Of a stretch of DNA of 5,023 nt, positions 1 to 5,023 are shown piece by piece. The DNA is from an uncultured Rhodanobacteraceae bacterium (GTDB lineage: Bacteria; Pseudomonadota; Gammaproteobacteria; Xanthomonadales; Rhodanobacteraceae), in contig CALFNI010000519.1 in the NCBI GenBank assembly GCA_937902695.1, positions 1 to 5,023 on the forward strand, given 5' to 3'. Made by a program: the position numbers and the translations under genes. Position 1 is the first letter of the stretch; each line of letters begins with the position of its first letter. The notes beneath the pieces are model-generated. The model did no database searches and had not been told where the DNA came from. It saw only the letters and a list, made by a program, of their open reading frames with translations.

Positions 1-687
1 GCCGAGCTCGCGTTCACGTACGGCAACGACAAGCTCAAGGATCGCGTCGACGAAGCGGCCGTCGCCTTCGGATCGAACATCGTGCTGCCCTGCGACGTCG
101 CCAGCGACAGCGACATCGACACCCTGTTCGCCGAGCTCGGCAAGCGCTGGGACGGGCTCGACATCGTCGTGCACTCGATCGGCTTCGCGCCGCGCGAGGC
201 GCTCGCCGGCGAGTTCCTCGACGGCCTCACGCGCGAGAGCTTCAGGATCGCGCACGACATTTCGAGCTATTCGTTCGCGGCGCTGGCGAAGGCCGCGCGG
301 CCGCTGATGAAGGGCCGTGCCGGCGCGCTGCTGACGCTGACCTACCTCGGCGCCGAGCGCGCGCTTTCGAACTACAACGTCATGGGCCTGGCCAAGGCGA
401 GCCTCGAGTCGAACGTGCGCTATCTCGCGTTCAACCTCGGCCCGGACGGCACGCGCGTCAACGCGATCTCGGCGGGCCCGATCAAGACGCTCGCGGCGGC
501 CGGCATCGCGAACTTCCGCAAGATGCTCGATCACGTCGAGCAGAACGCGCCGCTCCGCCGCAGCGTGACCATCGACGAGGTCGGCAACACGGCGGCGTTC
601 CTGTGCTCCGATCTCGCGTCGGGCATCACCGGCGAAGTGACGTTCGTCGATGCGGGCTACAACACGCTTGGGATGACCGGGCTCTAG
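1..687 (+). CDS. fabI: Enoyl-[acyl-carrier-protein] reductase (NADH), FabI, 5'-truncated by the window edge
   Basis: FabI reduces the trans-2-enoyl-ACP double bond, the last step of each type II fatty-acid elongation cycle in the cytoplasm. The frame is open from base 1 and ends with TAG at 685-687, giving 228 residues. By alignment from memory to the 262-residue E. coli protein, about 32 residues are missing, including the N-terminal glycine-rich NAD-binding loop; the start lies outside the window. Visible family marks are HSIGFAP (Gly codon 181-183), DISSYSF, the catalytic pair of the Tyr-x6-Lys signature in NYNVMGLAK (Tyr codon 373-375, Lys codon 394-396), the second FabI tyrosine in TYLGAERA (343-345), [13 protein letters not shown], and the C-terminal GEVTFVDAG. 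Residues equivalent to E. coli Gly93, Met159 and Phe203, where triclosan-resistance changes are known, have the usual sensitive-type identity. It is a member of the short-chain dehydrogenase superfamily, but the Tyr-x6-Lys spacing and overall identity favour FabI over FabG or FabL. It converges on ppiD. Confidence 0.97.
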   Translation, partial: AELAFTYGNDKLKDRVDEAAVAFGSNIVLPCDVASDSDIDTLFAELGKRWDGLDIVVHSIGFAPREALAGEFLDGLTRESFRIAHDISSYSFAALAKAARPLMKGRAGALLTLTYLGAERALSNYNVMGLAKASLESNVRYLAFNLGPDGTRVNAISAGPIKTLAAAGIANFRKMLDHVEQNAPLRRSVTIDEVGNTAAFLCSDLASGITGEVTFVDAGYNTLGMTGL

Positions 688-698
688 GCGGTTCTTTC

Positions 699-724
699 CC
701 CCTCTCCCGCTAGCGGGAGAGGGG
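699..724. repeat. 26-bp perfect palindrome between convergent fabI and ppiD
   Basis: The half-site CCCCTCTCCCGCT is followed directly by its exact reverse complement, centred on GCTAGC between 711 and 712. Three more T-A pairs (695-697 with 726-728) lie beyond one mismatch. It starts 11 bases after the fabI stop and ends 11 bases before the ppiD stop. As RNA it would form a very stable stem from either strand, so it may end transcription of both genes. However, neither direction has a U-tract after the stem: the plus-strand exit is A-rich and the minus-strand exit is GA-rich. Translated, it gives the LPLAGEGE-type peptide often seen as spurious ORF ends in proteobacterial genomes, which suggests a dispersed intergenic repeat. 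Confidence 0.85.
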
Positions 725-735
725 AAAATAAAAAC

Positions 736-2655
736 CTACTGCTGCGATTCGAGCTTCTCGGCCGATACGCGCACCTTGCTTCCGGCGCGTAGCGCATCGA
801 CGAACTCACGTGCCGTCGTCTGTGCCACGGCGCCCGCGAGCGTATTGCGCGCCGCCTCCTTCGTCTTCGCATCGAGCTTCGACGGATCGCCGTCGACGAC
901 GCCGTCGAGCTGCAGGAGCGCGTAGCTGTCGCCGCCGAGCGTGATGAGCTGGCGCTGGGGCTTGTCCGCCGTCGGCCGCGGCAGCGCGAACGCAGCGGCG
1001 ACGATCGCGCTATCGACGTTGACCGCCTCGCGCGCGATGCCCTGCTCTGCTTCGACCTTGAGCTTGTTGGCCTCGGCGATCTTGTCCAGCGTCTCGCCCT
1101 TGCCGAGCTCGGCGAAGAGCTTGTCGGCACGCTCCTTGGCCTGCTTTGCCGTGCGCTCGGCGAGCACGCGCGAACGCACCAGCTCCTTCACGTCGTCGAG
1201 CTTCATCGGCGTCGCCGGCTTGTGCTCGGCGATGCGCACGACGACGATGTGGTTCGGTCCGAGCTCGATCGGGTCGGAGTTGTTGTTCTGCACGAGCACC
1301 GTGTCGGAGAACGCGGCCTTGACGACGTTCGGATTCTCGGCAATGCCGGCGCCGCCGGTGCGCGCGAAGAGCTCGGTCTTCTGCACCGTCAGGCTCAGGT
1401 CCTTGGCGGCCGCATCGAGCGATGACGGATCCTGGTACGTGAGGTCGGTCAGGCGCCCGGCCTTGTCGGTGTAGGCGCGCTCTTTCTCGGTCGTCGCGTA
1501 TTCCTTGGCGAGCTCGGGCTTGACCTCTTCGAAGGTCCGCGTCTTGCCGGGGCGAATGTCGCGCAGGTCGATGATGCTGTAGCCGTCGGACGTCAGCACC
1601 GGATCGGAGATGTCGCCCTTGTTCATCGCGAAGAGCGCGTTCTCGAACGCTTCGTCGGTCTGGCCCTTGTCGAGCCAGCCGAGATCGCCGCCCTGGTTCT
1701 TCGAGCCGAGGTCGTCGGAATCCTGCTTGGCGAGCGCCGCGAAATCCTTGCCGGCCTTGGCTTCCTTCGCGATGGCCTCGGCCTTGGCGAGCGCCTGCTT
1801 CTGATCGTCGGGGCTGCCCTTGCCGGGCACCTTGACGAGGATGTGCGAGGCCAGGCGCTGCTCGGCGCTGACGAAGCGCGACTTCTCCTTTTCGTAGCGC
1901 TCCTTCAGCACCGCGTCGTCCGGCGTGGCGTTGACTTCGATCTTGCTGCCGTCGAGCTCGAGATAGTCGAGCGCGACGCGCTCGGGCGTCGTGAACTCCG
2001 CCGTGTGCGCCTTGTAGTACGCCTCGATGTCCTCGTCGGACACCGGCGCGGGATCGGCAGCGGGCTTGTCGAGCTTCACGAAGCGGAAATCGCGGCGCTG
2101 ATTCTTGAGGCGCAGGTAGCGGTCGAGCTCGGCGTCGGTGATCAGCACCGCCGATGCGACCTGCTGCGGCAGCTCTCTCACGGCGAGATCCTCGCGCATG
2201 CGCTCCTCGAACGCGCGCGGCGACATGTTCTGCGCCTGCAGGAGCATCTTGTACGTGTCGGGATCGAACTTGACGTCCTTCTGGAACGCCGGTATCGCGA
2301 GGATCTCGCGCTTGATGCGATCGTCGGTGACGCTGACGCCGAGATCCCTGTTCGCTCCGAGCAGGACGCGCTCGTTGATGAGCTGGTCGAGCACCTGCCG
2401 CTTCATCTCGGGACGCTCGAAGAACGACGCATCGACCTGGCCGTTCATCATCTGCATCATGCGCTGGCGGTTTTCGTCGAAGCGCTGGCGGAACTGATCC
2501 TGCGAGATGTCGGTGCCGTCGACGTTCGCGACGCTCGAGTCGACGCGCGTGAAGAGGTACGACTCGATGCCCCAGAACGAGAAGCCGATCGTGATCACGA
2601 CGAGGACGACCTTGATCAGGAGACTCGATTTTTTTCCACGTAACGCTTGCAGCAT
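736..2655 (-). CDS. ppiD: PpiD-type periplasmic chaperone with parvulin (PpiC) domain
   Basis: PpiD is an inner-membrane-anchored periplasmic folding factor that works near the SecYEG exit and helps envelope proteins fold. The protein is 639 residues, close to E. coli PpiD (623). A positively charged N-terminus (RGKK, 6-9) precedes one hydrophobic helix at about 12-32, giving an N-in, C-out anchor with no signal cleavage. A SurA-like N-terminal chaperone region follows (about 38-190), with the pattern VANVDGTDIS then DQFRQRFDE. The parvulin domain lies at about 266-366, with ASHILV (269-274), GGDLGWL (322-328) and SDGYSIIDL (356-364). The remaining C-terminal part is a second chaperone region rich in charged helices. 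ATG at 2653-2655 is the start: an AAGG Shine-Dalgarno (2663-2666) sits 7 bases upstream, and an in-frame TAA at 2665-2667 rules out a longer protein. Odd point: the first active-site His is kept but the second is Ser360. The stop is TAG at 736-738. Confidence 0.95.
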   Translation of the reverse strand: MLQALRGKKSSLLIKVVLVVITIGFSFWGIESYLFTRVDSSVANVDGTDISQDQFRQRFDENRQRMMQMMNGQVDASFFERPEMKRQVLDQLINERVLLGANRDLGVSVTDDRIKREILAIPAFQKDVKFDPDTYKMLLQAQNMSPRAFEERMREDLAVRELPQQVASAVLITDAELDRYLRLKNQRRDFRFVKLDKPAADPAPVSDEDIEAYYKAHTAEFTTPERVALDYLELDGSKIEVNATPDDAVLKERYEKEKSRFVSAEQRLASHILVKVPGKGSPDDQKQALAKAEAIAKEAKAGKDFAALAKQDSDDLGSKNQGGDLGWLDKGQTDEAFENALFAMNKGDISDPVLTSDGYSIIDLRDIRPGKTRTFEEVKPELAKEYATTEKERAYTDKAGRLTDLTYQDPSSLDAAAKDLSLTVQKTELFARTGGAGIAENPNVVKAAFSDTVLVQNNNSDPIELGPNHIVVVRIAEHKPATPMKLDDVKELVRSRVLAERTAKQAKERADKLFAELGKGETLDKIAEANKLKVEAEQGIAREAVNVDSAIVAAAFALPRPTADKPQRQLITLGGDSYALLQLDGVVDGDPSKLDAKTKEAARNTLAGAVAQTTAREFVDALRAGSKVRVSAEKLESQQ

Positions 2656-2662
2656 GTCGACG

Positions 2663-2666
2663 CCTT
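2663..2666 (-). promoter_or_regulatory. Ribosome binding site of ppiD
   Basis: AAGG on the minus strand, 7 bases before the ATG. It overlaps an in-frame TAA stop (2665-2667), which fixes this ATG as the most upstream possible start. It is short and only moderately strong. Confidence 0.6.
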
Positions 2667-2717
2667 AAATTGCTGATCGGGATTCCGCGCGCGTCGGGTC
2701 GACGATGCGGAGTCGGC

Positions 2718-2746
2718 AAAAAACAAGGGCGCCACGCGGGCGCCCT
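2718..2746 (-). terminator. Intrinsic (Rho-independent) terminator upstream of ppiD
   Basis: Read on the minus strand, an 8-bp stem AGGGCGCC/GGCGCCCT (arms 2739-2746 and 2726-2733) with a 5-base loop is followed by TG and then six T (2723-2718). This is the clearest terminator in the window. It should end RNAs coming from hupB/tRNA-Val or from a nearer start, and it lies 62 bases before the ppiD ATG. ppiD must therefore rely on read-through or on a promoter inside or after it. I found no convincing promoter in 2656-2717. Confidence 0.88.
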
Positions 2747-2801
2747 CTTGGTTCAAGGTGGGCCTCGGGGAGCGCTCTGGGGCGCTCCTTCGTGCGTGAC
2801 G
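2718..2801 (-). ncRNA. Candidate short structured RNA or attenuated ppiD leader
   Basis: A TAGAAT box (2813-2808, minus strand) would place a start near 2801. The following 84 bases fold into three successive hairpins: GGAGCGC/GCGCTCC with a 6-base loop (2788-2769), CTTG-AAC-CAAG (2757-2747) and the intrinsic terminator (2746-2718). No ATG-led ORF lies in it. A short terminated transcript is therefore possible, either as an independent small RNA or as a leader whose terminator controls ppiD. The -35 region is poor, so this is inference from structure and not a recognised RNA family. Confidence 0.27.
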
Positions 2802-2807
2802 GCCCGC

Positions 2808-2813
2808 ATTCTA
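2808..2813 (-). promoter_or_regulatory. Possible -10 element upstream of the ppiD terminator
   Basis: TAGAAT on the minus strand matches the sigma-70 -10 consensus at 5 of 6 positions and is one of the few AT-rich hexamers in a very GC-rich spacer. At 16-18 base spacing no hexamer resembles TTGACA, and there is no TG extension. It is offered as a weak candidate only. Confidence 0.3.
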
Positions 2814-2987
2814 GCGTGTGGCGGCCGCTTTCGCGTCGATAGCGGCGCGCCGCCCGCGGCAACGCCGATACCGCCGGCTTGGATACCGGCGGAGGGATCA
2901 GGGTTCCCGCCGCCTCGGCACCGCGCCTCGTGGGCGTCGCCGCGCCGTGCCGGCCCCCTCGGCCGCCCGGCGCGCCGGGCCTTGCTC

Positions 2988-3062
2988 TGGTGGGTGCTGA
3001 GGGTTTCGAACCCCCGACCCTCGCCTTGTAAGGGCGACGCTCTACCGCTGAGCTAAGCACCC
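2988..3062 (-). tRNA. tRNA-Val (anticodon UAC)
   Basis: The minus strand gives a complete 75-base cloverleaf. The acceptor stem GGGTGCT/AGCACCC has 7 perfect pairs, the D-arm is GCTC/GAGC with loop AGCGGTA, and the anticodon stem is TCGCC/GGCGA around loop CTTACAA with anticodon TAC. The variable loop is GGGTC, and the T-arm is GGGGG/CCCTC (one G-U pair) around TTCGAAA. The discriminator base is A and the 3' CCA is genome-encoded (2990-2988). Anticodon UAC reads valine GUA/GUG codons. It lies 112 bases after the hupB stop on the same strand with no clear promoter of its own, so it is probably transcribed with hupB and cut out by RNases. Confidence 0.97.
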
Positions 3063-3174
3063 GGCTTTGCGACGAATCGATCCGCCCGACAGGCGTTGCC
3101 GATCTGCCCGATCCGATCCGCCCCAAGAAAAACCTCAGTCCCCCTGCAACTGTCGCGACGACGCGCCGCCGTCC

Positions 3175-3447
3175 TCAGCCCACAGCGTCCTTGAGCGCCT
3201 TGCCGGCCTTGAACGCAGGCACCTTCGACGCCTTGATCTTGATCGTGTCGCCCGTGCGCGGATTGCGGCCGGTGCGCGCGGCGCGCTTGCGCACGACGAA
3301 CGTGCCGAAGCCGACGAGCGATACCGAGTCGCCCGACTTCAGCGTCTTCTTGACCACCTTGAACATCGCTTCGAGCGCGCGATCTGCATCGGCCTTGGTC
3401 AGGCCCGACTGGTCGGAAATCGCGGCAACAAACTCGCCTCTATTCAT
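3175..3447 (-). CDS. hupB: DNA-binding protein HU-beta
   Basis: HU is a small dimeric nucleoid protein that bends DNA with little sequence preference and supports replication, recombination and transcription control. The product is 90 residues, the same length as E. coli HupB. Visible marks are the N-terminal helices ([10 protein letters not shown] to about residue 40), VGFGTF (45-50), and the beta-arm signature [12 protein letters not shown] (55-66) with the DNA-intercalating Pro63. The closing segment is [15 protein letters not shown] (75-89). ATG at 3445-3447 is the start: a strong GAGGGAG Shine-Dalgarno (3454-3460) lies 6 bases upstream and an in-frame TGA (3451-3453) blocks any extension. 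The stop is TGA at 3175-3177. Its place directly downstream of lon and upstream of ppiD is the common proteobacterial order and supports HupB over HupA or IHF. Its own promoter lies about 170 bases upstream, with a long leader. Confidence 0.97.
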   Translation of the reverse strand: MNRGEFVAAISDQSGLTKADADRALEAMFKVVKKTLKSGDSVSLVGFGTFVVRKRAARTGRNPRTGDTIKIKASKVPAFKAGKALKDAVG

Positions 3448-3453
3448 GTATCA

Positions 3454-3460
3454 CTCCCTC
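3454..3460 (-). promoter_or_regulatory. Ribosome binding site of hupB
   Basis: GAGGGAG on the minus strand, 6 bases from the ATG, is a strong Shine-Dalgarno match. It fits a highly expressed nucleoid protein and, with the in-frame TGA at 3451-3453, settles the start. Confidence 0.85.
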
Positions 3461-3497
3461 ACATAACAGCGACCCGCATCGGAAAAGGATCGAGTCG

Positions 3498-3523
3498 GAG
3501 CACGCCTCGTTGAGGCTCTGCTC
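3498..3523 (-). other. Stem-loop in the hupB 5' leader
   Basis: GAGCA (3498-3502) pairs with TGCTC (3519-3523), and GCCTC (3504-3508) pairs with GAGGC (3512-3516) around a 3-base loop, with a small internal asymmetry of one base against two. It ends about 50 bases before the hupB start, so it does not itself cover the Shine-Dalgarno. It could stabilise the message or bind a regulator; this is inference. Confidence 0.45.
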
Positions 3524-3613
3524 GCAAGCATGGTGGGGTTCCCCGCGTGTGCGTAGCTCCGATACCCCGCAATCGCCCGGACAGTCTGCTGTCGCCTGGA
3601 TCGCGGCGCGATC

Positions 3614-3642
3614 TTTATACCAGTGGCTCCCAGGGGGCGCAA
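3614..3642 (-). promoter_or_regulatory. Sigma-70 promoter with extended -10, likely driving hupB
   Basis: On the minus strand, TTGCGC (3642-3637, 3 of 6 to TTGACA) is followed by exactly 17 bases and then TATAAA (3619-3614, 5 of 6 to TATAAT). A TG one base before the -10 (TGG, 3622-3620) makes it an extended -10. The start should be near 3607, giving a hupB leader of about 160 bases. It is the best promoter in the window by sequence. Confidence 0.75.
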
Positions 3643-3826
3643 CACGATGCACGGCGCGTGTTCGGATGCGGAAAAACATCACGCGAAGTTGCAAGGAAAT
3701 GCCGTTCGCTTGACAGCGTGGCGAAGAAGTTGCAGGGCGAAGTCGGCGCGAACGGCACACGGATTTCGATCGCACGCGCAGGAGCGCGCGTCGGAAACGT
3801 GCGAGGAACCTGACGCGTCGCGACGC

Positions 3827-3853
3827 GGCGGAGCGGCCTGGCGCCGCTCCGCC
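3827..3853 (-). terminator. Stem-loop after lon, probable terminator
   Basis: An 11-bp perfect stem GGCGGAGCGGC/GCCGCTCCGCC (3827-3837 with 3843-3853) has a 5-base loop and begins 12 bases past the lon stop. There is no U-tract after it on the minus strand. Instead a second 14-bp palindrome (CGCGTCGCGACGCG, 3814-3827) follows at once. It may stop polymerase in part, protect the lon mRNA 3' end, or need Rho. The separate hupB promoter downstream agrees with lon ending here. Confidence 0.55.
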
Positions 3854-3865
3854 TTCGGCATGAAC

Positions 3866-5023
3866 TCAGTGCGGGCGCACCGGCGTCTCGACCGGACGCT
3901 CTTCCTTGCGCTCGACGCGCGGCCGCACGTTCTCGCCTTCCGGACGCGCGAGCGGCGCGATCGGCCGCTCGAGCGCAATGTCGAGCACTTCGTCGATCCA
4001 GCGCACGGGCTTGATCTCGAGCGACTCGGTCACGTTCTTCGGAATGTCGGCGAGATCCTTCTTGTTCTCGTCCGGAATGATGACGGTGGTGATGCCGCCG
4101 CGATGCGCCGCGAGCAGCTTCTCCTTGAGACCGCCGATCGGCAACACGCGGCCGCGCAGCGTGATCTCGCCCGTCATCGCGACTTCGGATCGCACCGGAA
4201 CCTTGGTCAGCGCCGACACGAGCGCGGTGCACATCGCGATGCCGGCCGACGGACCGTCCTTCGGCGTCGCGCCTTCCGGCACGTGGATGTGCACGTCGTA
4301 CTTCTGGTGGAAATCGGGATCGATGCCAAGGCGTTCGGCGCGCGCGCGCACGACCGAGAGCGCGGCCTGGATCGACTCCTGCATCACGTCGCCGAGCTGG
4401 CCGGTGTGGATCAGCTTGCCCTTGCCGGGCACGATCGTCGCTTCGATCGAAAGCAGGTCGCCGCCGACCTCGGTCCAGGCGAGTCCCGTGACGAGGCCGA
4501 CCTCGTTCTGCAGCTCCGCGCGGCCGAACGTGAACTTGCGCACGCCAAGGTAGTTGTCGAGATTCTTCGACGTGACGCTGACCTTGCCGCGCTCCTTCTT
4601 GACGCCCTTCTTCGCGGCCTTCGCGGCGGCGAGCGAGAGCTCCTTGACGACCTTGCGGCAGATCTTCGAGATCTCGCGCTCGAGATTGCGCACGCCCGAT
4701 TCGCGCGTGTAATAGCGGATCAGGTCGCGGATCGCAGGTTCGGCGATGGCGAGCTCGGCCGTCTTGAGGCCGTTCGCCTTCAGCTGCTTGGGCACGAGGT
4801 AGCGCTGCGCGATGTTGATCTTCTCCGCCTCGGTGTAACCCGGGATGCGGATGACTTCCATGCGGTCCTGCAGCGCCGGCGGAATGTTGAGCGAGTTCGC
4901 CGTCGCGATCCACATCACTTCGGAGAGATCGACGTCGACCTCGAGGTAGTGATCGTTGAACGTGTGGTTCTGCTCGGGATCGAGCACTTCGAGGAGCGCC
5001 GCCGACGGATCGCCGCGGAAGTC
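3866..5023 (-). CDS. lon: ATP-dependent protease Lon, C-terminal half (5' end outside window)
   Basis: Lon is a cytoplasmic hexameric AAA+ serine protease that unfolds and degrades damaged and short-lived regulatory proteins. The frame is open to the right edge, giving 385 residues of the roughly 780-820 expected. The first visible residues [19 protein letters not shown] lie just after Walker B. Further on come sensor-1 Asn in ATANSLN (codon 4895-4897), the arginine finger in LQDRMEVIR (4862-4864) and sensor-2 Arg in ESGVRNLER (4688-4690). The protease domain has the catalytic dyad: Ser in [11 protein letters not shown] (4247-4249) and Lys in [14 protein letters not shown] (4118-4120), 43 residues apart as in E. 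coli. WTEVGGDLL and [18 protein letters not shown] are also typical. Compared with E. coli, about 10 extra Ala/Lys-rich residues ([15 protein letters not shown]) lie between the AAA+ lid and the protease domain, and the C-terminal tail is about 20 residues longer and rich in Pro, Arg and Glu. The stop is TGA at 3866-3868. Confidence 0.97.
   Translation of the reverse strand, partial: DFRGDPSAALLEVLDPEQNHTFNDHYLEVDVDLSEVMWIATANSLNIPPALQDRMEVIRIPGYTEAEKINIAQRYLVPKQLKANGLKTAELAIAEPAIRDLIRYYTRESGVRNLEREISKICRKVVKELSLAAAKAAKKGVKKERGKVSVTSKNLDNYLGVRKFTFGRAELQNEVGLVTGLAWTEVGGDLLSIEATIVPGKGKLIHTGQLGDVMQESIQAALSVVRARAERLGIDPDFHQKYDVHIHVPEGATPKDGPSAGIAMCTALVSALTKVPVRSEVAMTGEITLRGRVLPIGGLKEKLLAAHRGGITTVIIPDENKKDLADIPKNVTESLEIKPVRWIDEVLDIALERPIAPLARPEGENVRPRVERKEERPVETPVRPH

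Larger units (their letters stand above)
2656..2987. other. Non-coding spacer between tRNA-Val and ppiD, dense in GC-rich inverted repeats
   Basis: I see no credible gene in these 332 bases. ORFs crossing it run through the tRNA or have arginine/alanine-rich shadow composition. It holds a run of perfect GC-only palindromes: GCGGCCGC (2821-2828), GCGGCGCGCCGC (2842-2853) and GCCCGGCGCGCCGGGC (2965-2980). It also holds hairpins CCGCCGG/CCGGCGG (2871-2877 with 2886-2892), CGGCC/GGCCG (2951-2955 with 2961-2965) and GGAGCGC/GCGCTCC (2769-2775 with 2782-2788), plus the intrinsic terminator at 2718-2746. The 16-bp palindrome begins only 7 bases past the tRNA 3' end and could help stop or process the precursor. 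No second tRNA gene is recognisable here. Confidence 0.7.
3448..3865. other. Intergenic region between lon and hupB: promoter, long leader, direct repeats
   Basis: These 418 bases contain no gene I can support. From the lon side they hold the lon stem-loop and adjoining palindrome (3814-3853), then a pair of direct repeats TGCAACTTC on the minus strand (3734-3726 and 3693-3685, 41 bases apart), then the hupB promoter (3614-3642). The leader follows, with an imperfect stem-loop at 3498-3523 (GAGCA/TGCTC and GCCTC/GAGGC around loop GTT), and then the Shine-Dalgarno. A 64-codon frame in the leader has no good ribosome site and shadow-like composition, so I do not call it. Confidence 0.7.

Noticed and set aside
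1843..2643. Plus-strand frame of 266 codons antisense to ppiD
   Set aside because: Composition (Leu, Arg, Val, Glu, Asp) mirrors the antisense of ppiD codons and shows no domain.
1010..2719. Long minus-strand frame overlapping ppiD (569 codons)
   Set aside because: It is out of frame with ppiD, is extremely rich in Arg, Ala, Gly and His, and has no family motif. It is the usual shadow frame of a GC-rich gene.
2718..2930. Full-length 6S RNA gene
   Set aside because: Only a 14-base motif resembles 6S. I could not find the long closing stem or the central bubble, and the partner half of the 3' hairpin is missing.
2965..2980. GC palindrome after tRNA-Val as an intrinsic terminator
   Set aside because: There is no run of T after it on the minus strand. 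A much better terminator lies at 2718-2746.
2665..3126. Minus-strand frame of 153 codons over the tRNA and spacer
   Set aside because: It translates through tRNA-Val and the intrinsic terminator, and its product is low-complexity Arg/Pro/Gly.
3451..3645. 64-codon minus-strand frame within the hupB leader
   Set aside because: Its start lies upstream of the predicted transcription start, it lacks a good Shine-Dalgarno, and its composition is shadow-like.
3710..3715. Perfect TTGACA on the plus strand
   Set aside because: The hexamer 17 bases downstream is CAGGGC, with no -10 nearby, and no plus-strand gene follows.
3615..4913. Minus-strand frame of 432 codons over lon
   Set aside because: It is Arg/His/Ala-rich and out of frame with the clear Lon reading frame, so it is a shadow.
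1..5023. CRISPR array, insertion sequence, prophage or novel defence system
   Set aside because: No regularly spaced repeats, transposase or phage-like genes are present, and every real CDS is a recognised housekeeping gene in a conserved order.

Overview
The window reads as a conserved chromosomal housekeeping locus of a GC-rich proteobacterium, most likely a betaproteobacterium or a related gammaproteobacterium. The reasons are the gene order lon – hupB – tRNA-Val – ppiD on the minus strand converging on fabI, the protein sequences, and a heavy G/C third-position bias. The assignment is by memory of this neighbourhood (Pseudomonas has lon–hupB–ppiD–fabI, and betaproteobacteria often have tRNA genes between hupB and ppiD), not by a search.

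Layout from left to right. Positions 1-687 (+) hold the C-terminal seven-eighths of fabI, the NADH-dependent enoyl-ACP reductase, cut by the window edge. Positions 688-735 are a short convergent spacer filled by a 26-bp perfect palindrome. Positions 736-2655 (-) hold a complete ppiD, a membrane-anchored periplasmic chaperone with a parvulin domain. Positions 2656-2987 are a non-coding spacer with many GC-rich inverted repeats and a textbook minus-strand intrinsic terminator. Positions 2988-3062 (-) are a complete tRNA-Val(UAC) with encoded CCA. Positions 3175-3447 (-) hold complete hupB, the HU beta subunit. Positions 3448-3865 are a 418-bp spacer carrying a good sigma-70 promoter with an extended -10 for hupB, followed by a leader of about 160 nt. 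Positions 3866-5023 (-) hold the C-terminal half of lon, cut by the window edge.

The genes share a loose theme of protein quality control and nucleoid or envelope upkeep. Lon degrades misfolded and regulatory proteins in the cytoplasm, HU shapes the nucleoid, PpiD assists proteins leaving the Sec translocon, and FabI completes the fatty-acid elongation cycle. Transcription units look separate: lon ends at a strong stem-loop, hupB has its own promoter and probably reads into tRNA-Val, an intrinsic terminator lies between tRNA-Val and ppiD, and fabI converges from the other side.

I do not see a new multi-gene system, mobile element, phage or CRISPR array. The points most worth a second look are non-coding: a possible short structured transcript (about 2801 to 2718, minus strand) just upstream of ppiD, the long structured hupB leader, and the palindrome between ppiD and fabI, which looks like a dispersed intergenic repeat.
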